A DNA stretch of 64,000 bases, from assembly GCF_900108275.1 (NCBI RefSeq), contig NZ_FNVD01000003.1:186001-250000 (forward strand), in the 5' to 3' direction. The stretch is from Jhaorihella thermophila. GTDB taxonomy: Bacteria; Pseudomonadota; Alphaproteobacteria; Rhodobacterales; Rhodobacteraceae. Made by a program: the position numbers and the translations under genes. A model generated the notes under the pieces. It worked only from the letters and a program-made list of their open reading frames with translations, was not told where the DNA came from and searched no databases. Positions 45,173 through 53,007 of this stretch are shown in pieces (the first letter of the stretch is position 1; every line of letters starts with the position of its first letter).

Positions 45173-45501
45173 CTGCGATTCCCCCCTGAACTTGTCTTAC
45201 TTGGCCTCCGGTTTCTCAGCCCGGATGAAGGCGTAGTCGCATTATAGGGGACAAAGCGCCGCCTCTGTAAACCGTCGCGGGCCAGAAAATCCGCCAAGGC
45301 CCCGGAAAGGGCGGCATTCAGGTGTCAATTGGAAACCATTGTTCACAATTCCCTTTTCGCCAAGGAAATACTGGACAGTGCCGACAGAATATTATGCACT
45401 GACCGGGCACCGGAACCCAGAAGGCTCTGGCGGGATTGCGCAATCGCCGTTGCGCATTCGGCGGGCCGACCGAACATGAAAGAGAACCAAGGGAGGACTC
45501 C
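45173..45501 (+). promoter_or_regulatory. Divergent regulatory region of the oligopeptide ABC genes
   Basis: This 329-bp gap contains no gene. A perfect TATAAT lies on the minus strand at 45246-45241 with TTTACA 19 bp upstream (45271-45266), a candidate promoter for the permease operon. ATTGT-TC-ACAAT at 45338-45349 and ATTGCGCAAT at 45434-45443 are small palindromes that could be operators. No rightward promoter stands out. Confidence 0.45.
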
Positions 45502-47106
45502 GTGAAGAAGAAACTATTTCTCAAGCAACAGGCTGACCGGCTGACCAACGGCCAGATCGACCGCCGCCAGTTCATCATGTCGGCGATGGCCGCGGGCGTC
45601 GTGCTGCCCACGGCGATGTCGATGGCCGACAAGGCCATGGCCGCCACCCCGAAGAAGGGCGGCACGTTGCGCATCGGCTCCGGCCACGGCTCGACCACCG
45701 ACTCGATGGATCCGGGCACCTACGAAAACGGCTTCAGCCTCGGCATGGGCTTCATGTATGGCAACTGCCTGACCGAAGTGTCGAATACCGGCGAGTTGAT
45801 CCCGGAACTGGCCGAAAGCTTTGAATCGGCCGATGCCAAGACCTGGGTGTTCAAGCTGCGCAAGGGCGTGGAGTTCCACAACGGCAAGACGCTGACCGCC
45901 GAAGACGTGATCGCCACCTATGCCCATCACCGTGGCGAGGAGTCCAAATCGGCCGCCAAGGGTCTGTTGACAGCGGTCACCGACATCCGCGCGGATGGCG
46001 ACGACACCGTGGTGTTCGAACTGAGCGCCCCGAACGCCGATTTCCCCTATATCGTCAGCGACTATCACCTGATCATTCTGCCGTCGAAGGATGGCAAGGT
46101 CGATCCGCTGGCCGGCATCGGCACGGGCGGATATGTCATCCAAACCTTCGAGCCCGGCGTGAAAGTGATCGGCACGCGCAACCCGAACTACTGGAAGGAA
46201 GGCCGGGCGCATTTCGACGAGGTGCAGATCCTGTCCATCGTCGATGTCACCGCGCGCCAGAACGCTCTCATGGGCGGGGACGTGGACCTGATCGACCGGG
46301 TCGACCCGAAAACGGTGAACCTGTTGGGCCGCAACCCCGCGATCGACATTCTCGAGACCACCGGCACGCTGCACTACACCTTCCCGATGCGGCTCGACGT
46401 GCCGCCCTTTGACAACTACGACCTGCGGATGGCGCTGAAACTGGCGGTGAAGCGGCAGGAGCTGGTGGACAAGATCCTGCTGGGCCACGGTGCGCTGGGC
46501 AACGACCACCCGATCTCGCCCGCGACCAGCTTCTACGCCCCTGACATCCCGCAGCGCGAGTTCGACAGGGACAAGGCGATGCACCACTACAAGAAGTCGG
46601 GGCATTCCGGGAAGATCCAGCTTTCGACCTCCGACGCGGCCTTTGCGGGCGCGGTGGACGCGGCCCAGCTGATCGCCGCCTCGGCGGCCGAATGCGGCAT
46701 CGAGATCGAAGTCGTGCGCGAACCCAAGGACGGCTACTGGTCCAACGTCTGGAACAAAAAGGGCTGGTGCGCCTGCTACTGGGGCGGCCGTCCGACCGCG
46801 GATTGGATGTTCTCGGCGGCCTATGTGGCTGATACCGAGTGGAACGACACCGCCTGGAAGGATACGCCGGCGGCCAAGGAGTTCAACGATCTGGTCGTCA
46901 AGGCCCGCGCCGAGCTGGACAACGCAAAGCGTGCGGCGATGTACAAGCGCTGCCAGGAGCTGATCCGCGACGACGGCGGCGCGCTGGTGCCGATGTTCGC
47001 CAACTACATCATGGGCGTCAGCAAGAAGCTCATGCATGACGACGCCGTGGCGGCCAACTGGGAACTGGACGGCGGCAAGGCGCACGAGCGCTGGTGGTTC
47101 GGCTGA
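45502..47106 (+). CDS. Oligopeptide-type ABC solute-binding protein (SBP_bac_5), Tat-type signal
   Basis: A 534-residue periplasmic binding protein of the DppA/OppA family. The N-terminus has DRRQFIMSAMAAGVVLPTAMS, a twin-arginine-type signal, cleaved near AMA. The mature protein contains GGTLRIGSGHGSTTDSMDP, ELAESFESADAKTWVFKLRKGVEFHNG and ELIRDDGGALVPMF, typical of the family. The GTG at 45502 has GGGAGGA upstream. It is transcribed divergently from its permeases and ATPase. The substrate may be a dipeptide or another small compound; it cannot be told from sequence. Confidence 0.92.
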   Translation: MKKKLFLKQQADRLTNGQIDRRQFIMSAMAAGVVLPTAMSMADKAMAATPKKGGTLRIGSGHGSTTDSMDPGTYENGFSLGMGFMYGNCLTEVSNTGELIPELAESFESADAKTWVFKLRKGVEFHNGKTLTAEDVIATYAHHRGEESKSAAKGLLTAVTDIRADGDDTVVFELSAPNADFPYIVSDYHLIILPSKDGKVDPLAGIGTGGYVIQTFEPGVKVIGTRNPNYWKEGRAHFDEVQILSIVDVTARQNALMGGDVDLIDRVDPKTVNLLGRNPAIDILETTGTLHYTFPMRLDVPPFDNYDLRMALKLAVKRQELVDKILLGHGALGNDHPISPATSFYAPDIPQREFDRDKAMHHYKKSGHSGKIQLSTSDAAFAGAVDAAQLIAASAAECGIEIEVVREPKDGYWSNVWNKKGWCACYWGGRPTADWMFSAAYVADTEWNDTAWKDTPAAKEFNDLVVKARAELDNAKRAAMYKRCQELIRDDGGALVPMFANYIMGVSKKLMHDDAVAANWELDGGKAHERWWFG

Positions 47107-47130
47107 TCCGGCATTTCACCGGGAAATCGA

Positions 47131-47161
47131 ATGGCGGCAGGATTTCCTGCCGCCATTTTTC
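47131..47161 (+). terminator. Rho-independent terminator after the binding-protein gene
   Basis: ATGGCGGCAGGA-TT-TCCTGCCGCCAT is a long perfect stem followed by TTTTT, 24 bp after the stop codon. Confidence 0.9.
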
Positions 47162-47185
47162 GTTGTTCAGACTGTTGGCCGGGCG

Positions 47186-47431
47186 TCAGCCCCCGCGCAG
47201 GCGCTGCATCAGGTAGATCTCGCTGTCCGGCCGGACCGGTTCGTTCAGCGCGCTGGCGATGACGCGCCCGTCCACGGCGACGGACACGCCGGCCTCGATC
47301 GGCTCCTTCAGCGCCGGATAGGCCGCAACCAGCGCGTCCAGGAGCTCGCCCACGGTGCGGCCTTCGACCTCGACGACCTCGCGACCGCCAGCCAGCGCCC
47401 GCAGGCCGGACCACAGATGGACCTCAGGCAT
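47186..47431 (-). CDS. MoaD/ThiS-like ubiquitin-fold protein
   Basis: An 81-residue protein, MPEVHLWSGLRALAGGREVVE, with a beta-grasp pattern and a C-terminal Gly-Gly (MQRLRGG), the activation point in MoaD and ThiS sulphur carriers. MoaD donates sulphur to molybdopterin. Its start overlaps the large molybdenum hydroxylase subunit gene by 8 bp, so it is the last gene of that operon. It could supply a dedicated sulphur-carrier function for cofactor maturation of this enzyme. Confidence 0.85.
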   Translation of the reverse strand: MPEVHLWSGLRALAGGREVVEVEGRTVGELLDALVAAYPALKEPIEAGVSVAVDGRVIASALNEPVRPDSEIYLMQRLRGG

Positions 47432-49724
47432 CGCCCTGCTGTTTCTCCAGTTCTTCCAGGATCCGCGAAGGCCGCATCGGCAGATCGCGCAGCCGCACGC
47501 CGGCCGCGTTCGACACCGCGTTGGCGATCGCCGCCAGCGGCGGGCAGATCGAGGTTTCGCCCACGCCGCGCACCCCGTAGGGGTGGCCCGGATTGGGCAC
47601 TTCGACGATCACCGTGTCGATCATCGGCAGGTCCGAGGCGACGGGGATCCGGTAATCGAGGAAGCCGGGGTTCTGCAGCCGCCCGTCAGGGCCATAGATG
47701 TATTCCTCGTTCAGCGCCCAGCCGATGCCCTGCGCCGCACCGCCCTGGAACTGACCTTCGACATAGGTGGGGTGGATCGCCTTGCCCGCGTCCTGCACCA
47801 CGGTATAGCGCACGACCCGCGTGCTGCCGGTTTCCCGGTCCACCTCGGCATCGACGATATGGGTGGCGAAGCTCACCCCGGCGCCTTCGGGCGTGGCCTC
47901 ATAGTGGCCGCTGATCGGACCGCCGGTGGCGCCCATGTTCTTCGTGATCTCGGCCAGCGGCAGCGGATCGAAATCGCCCGCATTCGGCCCCGATGGCACG
48001 GCGCAGCCATCGACCCAATCGACCGCCTCGACGTCTATGCCCCATTTGTCGGCAGCCCGCTGGCGCAGCTTGCGCACCGCGTCCTGCGCCGCCTTGATGG
48101 TGGCCAGACCGCTGGCATAGGTCACGCGGCTGCCGTGGCTGATCTCGTTGTAGCCCAGCGAGCCGGTATCGGCGATGGTCACGCGGATCTTTTCAAAGGG
48201 GATGCCCAGCACCTCGGCCGCCATGAGCGCCATGGACGCGCGCGAGCCGCCGATATCCGGCGTGCCCACCATCACCTGCGCCGAGCCGTCCTCCGAAAGC
48301 GCCAGCGACACGCTGGTTTCGCCGCCATGGTTGAACCAGAAGCCGCAGGAGATCCCCCGCCCCTGCCCCGGTTTCAACGGCGCGGAGTAATGCGGATGGG
48401 CCTTGGCGGCCTCCAGCGTCTCGACCAGACCGATGCGCGGGAAGGTCGGACCATAGCTGGCCTTGGTGCCCTCGCGCGCGGCATTCTTCAGCCGCACCTC
48501 GATCGGATCCAGCCCCAGCCGGTTGCACAGCTCGTCGATCACCGATTCCACCGCGAACGCCGCCATGGGCGAGCCCGGCGCGCGATAGGCCGCCTGTTTG
48601 GGGCGGTTGGTCATCACGTCATAGCCCACCTGATGCACGTTTTTCAGGTTGTAGCAGGCAAAGGCGCACATGGCGGTGAATTCCATCGGCGCACCGGGAA
48701 AGGCCCCGCCCTGCAGGCGGAATTCGCCCTTTGCGGCGGTGATGGTGCCGTCCTTCTTCATGCCGATCTTGATGTCCATCGACGCCGAAGCCGTGGGGCC
48801 GGTGGCGCGGAACACCTCCGACCGGCTCATCACCAGCTTGACCGGGCGGTTCGCCTTGCGGCTCAGCGCCAGCGCCACGGGTTCGATGAACACCGTCGTC
48901 TTGCCGCCGAAGCCGCCGCCGATCTCTGAGGCTGTCACCCGCAGGTTCGCGGTCTCCAGATCCAGAAGCGCGGCGCAGACCTTCTGCACATACCAGTGCC
49001 CCTGGGTGCAGCACCAGAGTTCCCCCTTGCCGTCCGACCCCAGCGTGGCCAGACAGGCATGCGGCTCGATATATCCTTGATGGGTGGCCTCGGTGGTGAA
49101 ATGGTCCTCGATCACCAGATCGGCCTCGGCAAAGCCGGCCTCGACATCGCCGTGGCCGCTTTCGTGGTAGCGCACCACGTTGGGGTGCATCCCCTCGGGC
49201 ACCGACTTGTCGGCCGCGCCTTCGCGGATCACCGGGGCGTCGGGCTTCATCGCCTCGTCCACGTCCGTCACATGCGGCAGGATCTCGTATTCCACCTCGA
49301 TCGCCTTGAGCGCGTCGCGCGCGATCAGCGGCGTCGTGGCGGCGACCGCGGCGACGGCGTGGCCGTCATAGAGCACCTTTTCGCCGGCCATGACGTTTTC
49401 GAGGATGTTCCAGAACTCGCCCGCCATGCCGGGGGCGAAGGGGACGTTCTTCGAAAAATCCGCCCGCGTGACCACGGCCTTGACTCCCTCCATCGCCTCG
49501 GCCTTCGACGTGTCGATCCTGACGATCCGGGCATGCGCATGGGGGCTGCGCAGGATCGCTGCGTGCAGCATCCCCGGCGCATACATGTCGGCGCCGAACC
49601 TGGCGCGACCCGTCACCTTGTCGAAGCCGTCGGGCCGGTCGGGCCGGGTGCCGACATATTTGAACTGGTGATCAGTTTCGAGTTCCGATCCGCCCTTTTG
49701 CGGTTTGTATTCGTCCAGAGCCAT
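47424..49724 (-). CDS. Xanthine dehydrogenase-family molybdopterin-binding (large) subunit
   Basis: A 766-residue subunit of the molybdenum hydroxylase family. It has the N-terminal RARFGADMYAPGMLHAAILRSPHAHARI, the cofactor-binding GGFGGKTTVFIEP and AYRAPGSPMAAFAVESVIDEL, and the catalytic glutamate in YGVRGVGETSICPPLAAIANA near the end. Such enzymes hydroxylate aromatic heterocycles, aldehydes, CO or CoA thioesters using water as oxygen donor. The CO dehydrogenase active loop (a Cys in AYRCSFR) is not present, so CO oxidation is unlikely. With the FAD and 2Fe-2S subunits it would form a heterohexamer. The substrate is unknown. Confidence 0.92.
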   Translation of the reverse strand: MALDEYKPQKGGSELETDHQFKYVGTRPDRPDGFDKVTGRARFGADMYAPGMLHAAILRSPHAHARIVRIDTSKAEAMEGVKAVVTRADFSKNVPFAPGMAGEFWNILENVMAGEKVLYDGHAVAAVAATTPLIARDALKAIEVEYEILPHVTDVDEAMKPDAPVIREGAADKSVPEGMHPNVVRYHESGHGDVEAGFAEADLVIEDHFTTEATHQGYIEPHACLATLGSDGKGELWCCTQGHWYVQKVCAALLDLETANLRVTASEIGGGFGGKTTVFIEPVALALSRKANRPVKLVMSRSEVFRATGPTASASMDIKIGMKKDGTITAAKGEFRLQGGAFPGAPMEFTAMCAFACYNLKNVHQVGYDVMTNRPKQAAYRAPGSPMAAFAVESVIDELCNRLGLDPIEVRLKNAAREGTKASYGPTFPRIGLVETLEAAKAHPHYSAPLKPGQGRGISCGFWFNHGGETSVSLALSEDGSAQVMVGTPDIGGSRASMALMAAEVLGIPFEKIRVTIADTGSLGYNEISHGSRVTYASGLATIKAAQDAVRKLRQRAADKWGIDVEAVDWVDGCAVPSGPNAGDFDPLPLAEITKNMGATGGPISGHYEATPEGAGVSFATHIVDAEVDRETGSTRVVRYTVVQDAGKAIHPTYVEGQFQGGAAQGIGWALNEEYIYGPDGRLQNPGFLDYRIPVASDLPMIDTVIVEVPNPGHPYGVRGVGETSICPPLAAIANAVSNAAGVRLRDLPMRPSRILEELEKQQGDA

Positions 49725-50203
49725 TATGATGCCTCCCGCATTTCCGCGGCCGTATCCAGAACGGCGCGGATAATCTTGTCATAGCCGGTGCAGCGGCACA
49801 GGTTGCCGGCCAGCCAATAGCGCACCTCTTCCTCGGTCGGGTCGGGGTTGCGCTCCAGCAGGTTCTTGGCCGCGACCAGGATGCCCGGCGTGCAGATGCC
49901 GCACTGAAGGGCGGCATATTCGATGAACTTCTTCTGCAGCGGGTGCAGCTCTTCGCCATCGGCGATGCCCTCGACGGTGCCGATCTCGTGGCCTTCGGCC
50001 TCCACCCCCAGCATCAGGCAGGAGCAGGTCAGCCGGCCATCGACGGTGACCGAACAGGCCCCACAGTCGCCGGTGCCGCAGCCTTCCTTGGCGCCGGTGA
50101 GCCCCAGCCGGTCGCGCAGCACGTCCAGCAGGGTTTCGCGCGGGTCGCAGAGAAATTCGACCGTGTCGCCGTTGATCTTGGTTGTGACATGGATCTTCTT
50201 CAT
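49724..50203 (-). CDS. Xanthine dehydrogenase-family 2Fe-2S subunit
   Basis: A 159-residue iron-sulphur subunit. The plant-type ferredoxin cluster motif is [21 protein letters not shown]. The C-terminal helical cluster has [16 protein letters not shown] and [14 protein letters not shown]. It transfers electrons from the molybdenum centre to FAD. The start overlaps the FAD subunit stop by 4 bp and the stop overlaps the large subunit start by one base. Confidence 0.95.
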   Translation of the reverse strand: MKKIHVTTKINGDTVEFLCDPRETLLDVLRDRLGLTGAKEGCGTGDCGACSVTVDGRLTCSCLMLGVEAEGHEIGTVEGIADGEELHPLQKKFIEYAALQCGICTPGILVAAKNLLERNPDPTEEEVRYWLAGNLCRCTGYDKIIRAVLDTAAEMREAS

Positions 50204-51063
50204 TGGGCTGCCCTCGCGCGCTCATAGGCGATTTTCGCCACCCGGCGGGCATAGACCCCGGCCAGATGGGTGCGGAATTTCACGGTCCCGCGCTTGTCGT
50301 CGATCGGGTTGCAGGCGGCCTGCGCCAGATCGGCCAGCGCATCCAGCGCCGAATCTTCGAGCTTGGTGCCGACCAGCGCATCGGCCGCGCCGCGCACCCG
50401 TTCGACCGTCGGCGCGACCGCGCCCAGTGCCATGCGGGCCTCGGTGATGACCTGGCCCGACACGCGCAGGTTCACGCCGCAGCCGACCACGGCGATGTCC
50501 ATCTCGGTGCGGGGAATGAAGCGCTGGTAGGCGTCGCCGCCGCCCTTGCCCCGCGGCGGCAGGTGCAGCGCGGTGATGATCTCGCCCTTTTGCAGGCTGG
50601 TCCTGCCGGGGCCGGTGGGGATGTCCTCGACGGCCACGCGACGGGGGCCGTTCGGGCCCTGCACGGTCACCTCGGCGCCGGCGGCGACCAGAGCGGGCAC
50701 GCTGTCGGCGGCGGGCGAGGCGTTGCACAGGTTGCCCACGGGCGTTGCCCGCCCCTGCACCTGGGTCGAGCCGATCAGGCCGATCGCCTCGACCACGCCG
50801 GGCCATTCGCGCGGCAGGTCGGGATGTTCGCTGATTTCGGCGCCGCAGACGGCCACGCCGATGGTCCAGCCGCCATCTTCGGCGCGGGTGATGTCCTTAA
50901 CGCCGTCGATCGCCTTGATGTCGATCAGCGTGTCCGGCGTCACGATGTCCGAACGCATCTGCACCAGCACGTCGGTGCCGCCGGCGAGAATACGGGTGAT
51001 GCCTTCGGCCCCCGACGCGATGGCGATCGCCTCGTCGAAGGTGGCCGGTTTGTAATAGTTCAT
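50200..51063 (-). CDS. Xanthine dehydrogenase-family FAD-binding subunit
   Basis: A 287-residue FAD subunit. [17 protein letters not shown] is followed by [17 protein letters not shown] (pyrophosphate-binding), [27 protein letters not shown] and the C-terminal CO-dehydrogenase-flavoprotein domain. The ATG at 51063 is the family start; an open extension to 51210 is not used. It is the first gene of the molybdenum hydroxylase operon, downstream of kynA and separated from it by a repeat element. Confidence 0.93.
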   Translation of the reverse strand: MNYYKPATFDEAIAIASGAEGITRILAGGTDVLVQMRSDIVTPDTLIDIKAIDGVKDITRAEDGGWTIGVAVCGAEISEHPDLPREWPGVVEAIGLIGSTQVQGRATPVGNLCNASPAADSVPALVAAGAEVTVQGPNGPRRVAVEDIPTGPGRTSLQKGEIITALHLPPRGKGGGDAYQRFIPRTEMDIAVVGCGVNLRVSGQVITEARMALGAVAPTVERVRGAADALVGTKLEDSALDALADLAQAACNPIDDKRGTVKFRTHLAGVYARRVAKIAYERARAAQ

Positions 51064-51183
51064 GCCTTCACCTCGAAAACGGATTTCCCTTGAATGGGGT
51101 ATCGGGGAGAGTGGTAGAGCAAGCCCGCGCCCGCGTCCATCCATCCGCGACCTTTCCGTTTCGGTTTGAGACGCGGGCAGGAA

Positions 51184-51250
51184 ATGGGGGCGCTGCCCCC
51201 GTCGCGGCAAGCCGCGACTCCCCCGGGGTATTTGCGACCAGAAAGAAGCA
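51184..51250 (-). repeat. Double-hairpin interspersed repeat, subfamily 2, copy E
   Basis: On the minus strand: CTTCTTTCTGGTCGCAAATA, then CCCCGGGGGAG, hairpin GTCGCGGC-TT-GCCGCGAC and hairpin GGGGGC-AGC-GCCCCC. It starts 6 bp after the kynA stop in the same orientation. The shared arms match copy D, while the sequence of the first stem differs. Confidence 0.85.
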
Positions 51251-51256
51251 GGAGGG

Positions 51257-52090
51257 TCAGAGCGCTCCGCGCACCCGCCAGAGTTCGGGAAAGAGTTCGA
51301 CTTCGAGCATCTTGCGCAGGTAGGGCACGCCGCTGGTGCCGCCGCTGCCGCGTTTGAAGCCGATCACGCGTTCCACCGTGGTGACGTGGTTGAAGCGCCA
51401 GCGGCGGAAATAGTCCTCGAGATCCACGAGTTTCTCGGCCAGTTCGTAGAGATCCCAGTGGGTGCGCGGGTCGCGGTAGACCTGTTCCCATGCCCGTTCG
51501 ACCTCTGCAACGGGCTGGTGCGGCGCGCGCAGGCGGCGGGTTCGGGCAGGGAAAGCCGTGCCGGTGCGGCGTTCCAGAAGGTCGAGCGCGACGTGGTAGA
51601 GCGAGGGGCGGTCGAGTTCGGCCCGTAGCATCGAGTGCAGGTCCGGGCGGTGTTCGTGCACCTTCATCAGGTTGGTGTTGCGGTTGCCCAGCGCGTATTC
51701 GATCAGACGATACTGGTGCGACTGGAACCCCGAGGAATGGCCCAGCGATTCGCGGAAGGTGGTGTAGTCGCTGGGGGTCATGGTGCGCAGGACGTCCCAG
51801 GCGGAGTTGAGCTGATCGAAGATCCGCGCCACCCGCGTCAGCATCTTGAAGGCGGGGCGGAAATCGTCGTGGCACAGGAGTTCACGCGCCGCGGTGAGTT
51901 CGTGCAGGGCGAGTTTCATCCAGAGTTCGCTGGTCTGGTGCTGGATGATAAACAGCATCTCGTCATGGGCGTCGGTCAGCGGGTGCTGGGCGGTCAGCAC
52001 GGCGTCGAGATGGAGGTAGTCGCCATAGCTCATGTCGCGAGCAAAGGACATCTGCGCCCCTTCGCGGCCGGGATCATAGGCGTCGGTCAT
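51257..52090 (-). CDS. kynA: Tryptophan 2,3-dioxygenase
   Basis: A 277-residue haem enzyme that opens the indole ring of tryptophan to N-formylkynurenine. Family motifs include [65 protein letters not shown] and the C-terminal [30 protein letters not shown]. The length matches the bacterial enzyme. It follows kynB after 4 bp in the same direction, so kynB-kynA form the first two steps of the kynurenine pathway; kynureninase is not in the window. Confidence 0.97.
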   Translation of the reverse strand: MTDAYDPGREGAQMSFARDMSYGDYLHLDAVLTAQHPLTDAHDEMLFIIQHQTSELWMKLALHELTAARELLCHDDFRPAFKMLTRVARIFDQLNSAWDVLRTMTPSDYTTFRESLGHSSGFQSHQYRLIEYALGNRNTNLMKVHEHRPDLHSMLRAELDRPSLYHVALDLLERRTGTAFPARTRRLRAPHQPVAEVERAWEQVYRDPRTHWDLYELAEKLVDLEDYFRRWRFNHVTTVERVIGFKRGSGGTSGVPYLRKMLEVELFPELWRVRGAL

Positions 52091-52094
52091 GTCG

Positions 52095-52889
52095 TCACTC
52101 CAGAAGCTCTGCCACCAGCGGGCTAGCCGGGTCGGTCAGTCCCTCGACCACGCTGAAATGGTTCTTGCCCGGTTCGTATATGTCGCGGATGCCCGCGCCG
52201 GCCCACGCTTCGGCGATCAGGCGGGTCTGGCGCAGGAATTCGGGGCGTTCGGCGGCGCCGACCCAGAGGGTCACGGGCGTCGCGCCCTTGCGGGCGTGCA
52301 GCGCAGGGCTTTCGGTGCGGGCCTCGGTCTCGTCAAGGTGCAGCTGGTCGTTCATTTTCGTCTGCAGCAGCGGGCGCAAGTCGTGCACGCCGCTGATCGG
52401 CACCACGCGGGCAAGGCGGGAGAGAACGAGCGGCGGCAGCGGGCTGTCGTCGCAGACCATGCGGGCGACGAGATGTCCGCCGGCGGAGTGGCCGGTGAGC
52501 CGGATGGGGCCTTCGACCAGAGAGGCGGCGTGGGCGATGGCCTGCCCGATTTCCCGCGTGATCCGTGCGATGCGCGCCTCGGGCGCGAGCGTGTAGCTGG
52601 GCACCGCCACCGCCCAGCCATGCGCCAGAGGACCGCGCGCCAGATGCGACCAGAAGGATTTGTCGAACTTGTGCCAGTAGCCACCGTGGACGAAGACCAC
52701 GAGGCCCCGCGACGTGCCCTCGGGCCGGAACAGGTCCAGCCGGTTGCGGGGGCCGGGCCCATAGGCGACGTCCAGCTCGGGCCTGGCCGAGGCGCGGAAC
52801 GCCGCGGCCTCGCGCGCCCAGATGTCAGGTAGGTCCGCCGAGCCGGGCACATGGCCCGAATTGTCGAACGCGTCGTCCCAGTCGATCAT
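52095..52889 (-). CDS. kynB: Alpha/beta hydrolase, probable kynurenine formamidase
   Basis: A 264-residue alpha/beta hydrolase. The oxyanion motif HGGYW is near residues 68-72, the nucleophile is in GHSAGGHL (Ser 135), and the catalytic His is in [10 protein letters not shown] near the C-terminus. This is the HGGXW formamidase/arylesterase pattern. Its position directly upstream of kynA supports hydrolysis of N-formylkynurenine to kynurenine. It is not the metal-dependent cyclase-type KynB, so the symbol denotes function rather than homology. It is divergent from the helicase gene. Confidence 0.85.
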   Translation of the reverse strand: MIDWDDAFDNSGHVPGSADLPDIWAREAAAFRASARPELDVAYGPGPRNRLDLFRPEGTSRGLVVFVHGGYWHKFDKSFWSHLARGPLAHGWAVAVPSYTLAPEARIARITREIGQAIAHAASLVEGPIRLTGHSAGGHLVARMVCDDSPLPPLVLSRLARVVPISGVHDLRPLLQTKMNDQLHLDETEARTESPALHARKGATPVTLWVGAAERPEFLRQTRLIAEAWAGAGIRDIYEPGKNHFSVVEGLTDPASPLVAELLE

Positions 52890-53007
52890 CTCCGCCTCCT
52901 TTCCATTTTGCGTTTCGGCAGCGCCTGCCTGCGCAGATGTCCACGGACGGCGGTCGAGCGCAAGACGGAAAGGGTCCGCTCTTGGCCGCCGGGCGGAGGC
53001 GGGATAG

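Noticed and set aside
47424-49724. Aerobic carbon monoxide dehydrogenase large subunit
   Set aside because: The characteristic cysteine-containing active loop is absent (AYRAPGSP instead), so only the broad xanthine dehydrogenase family is claimed.
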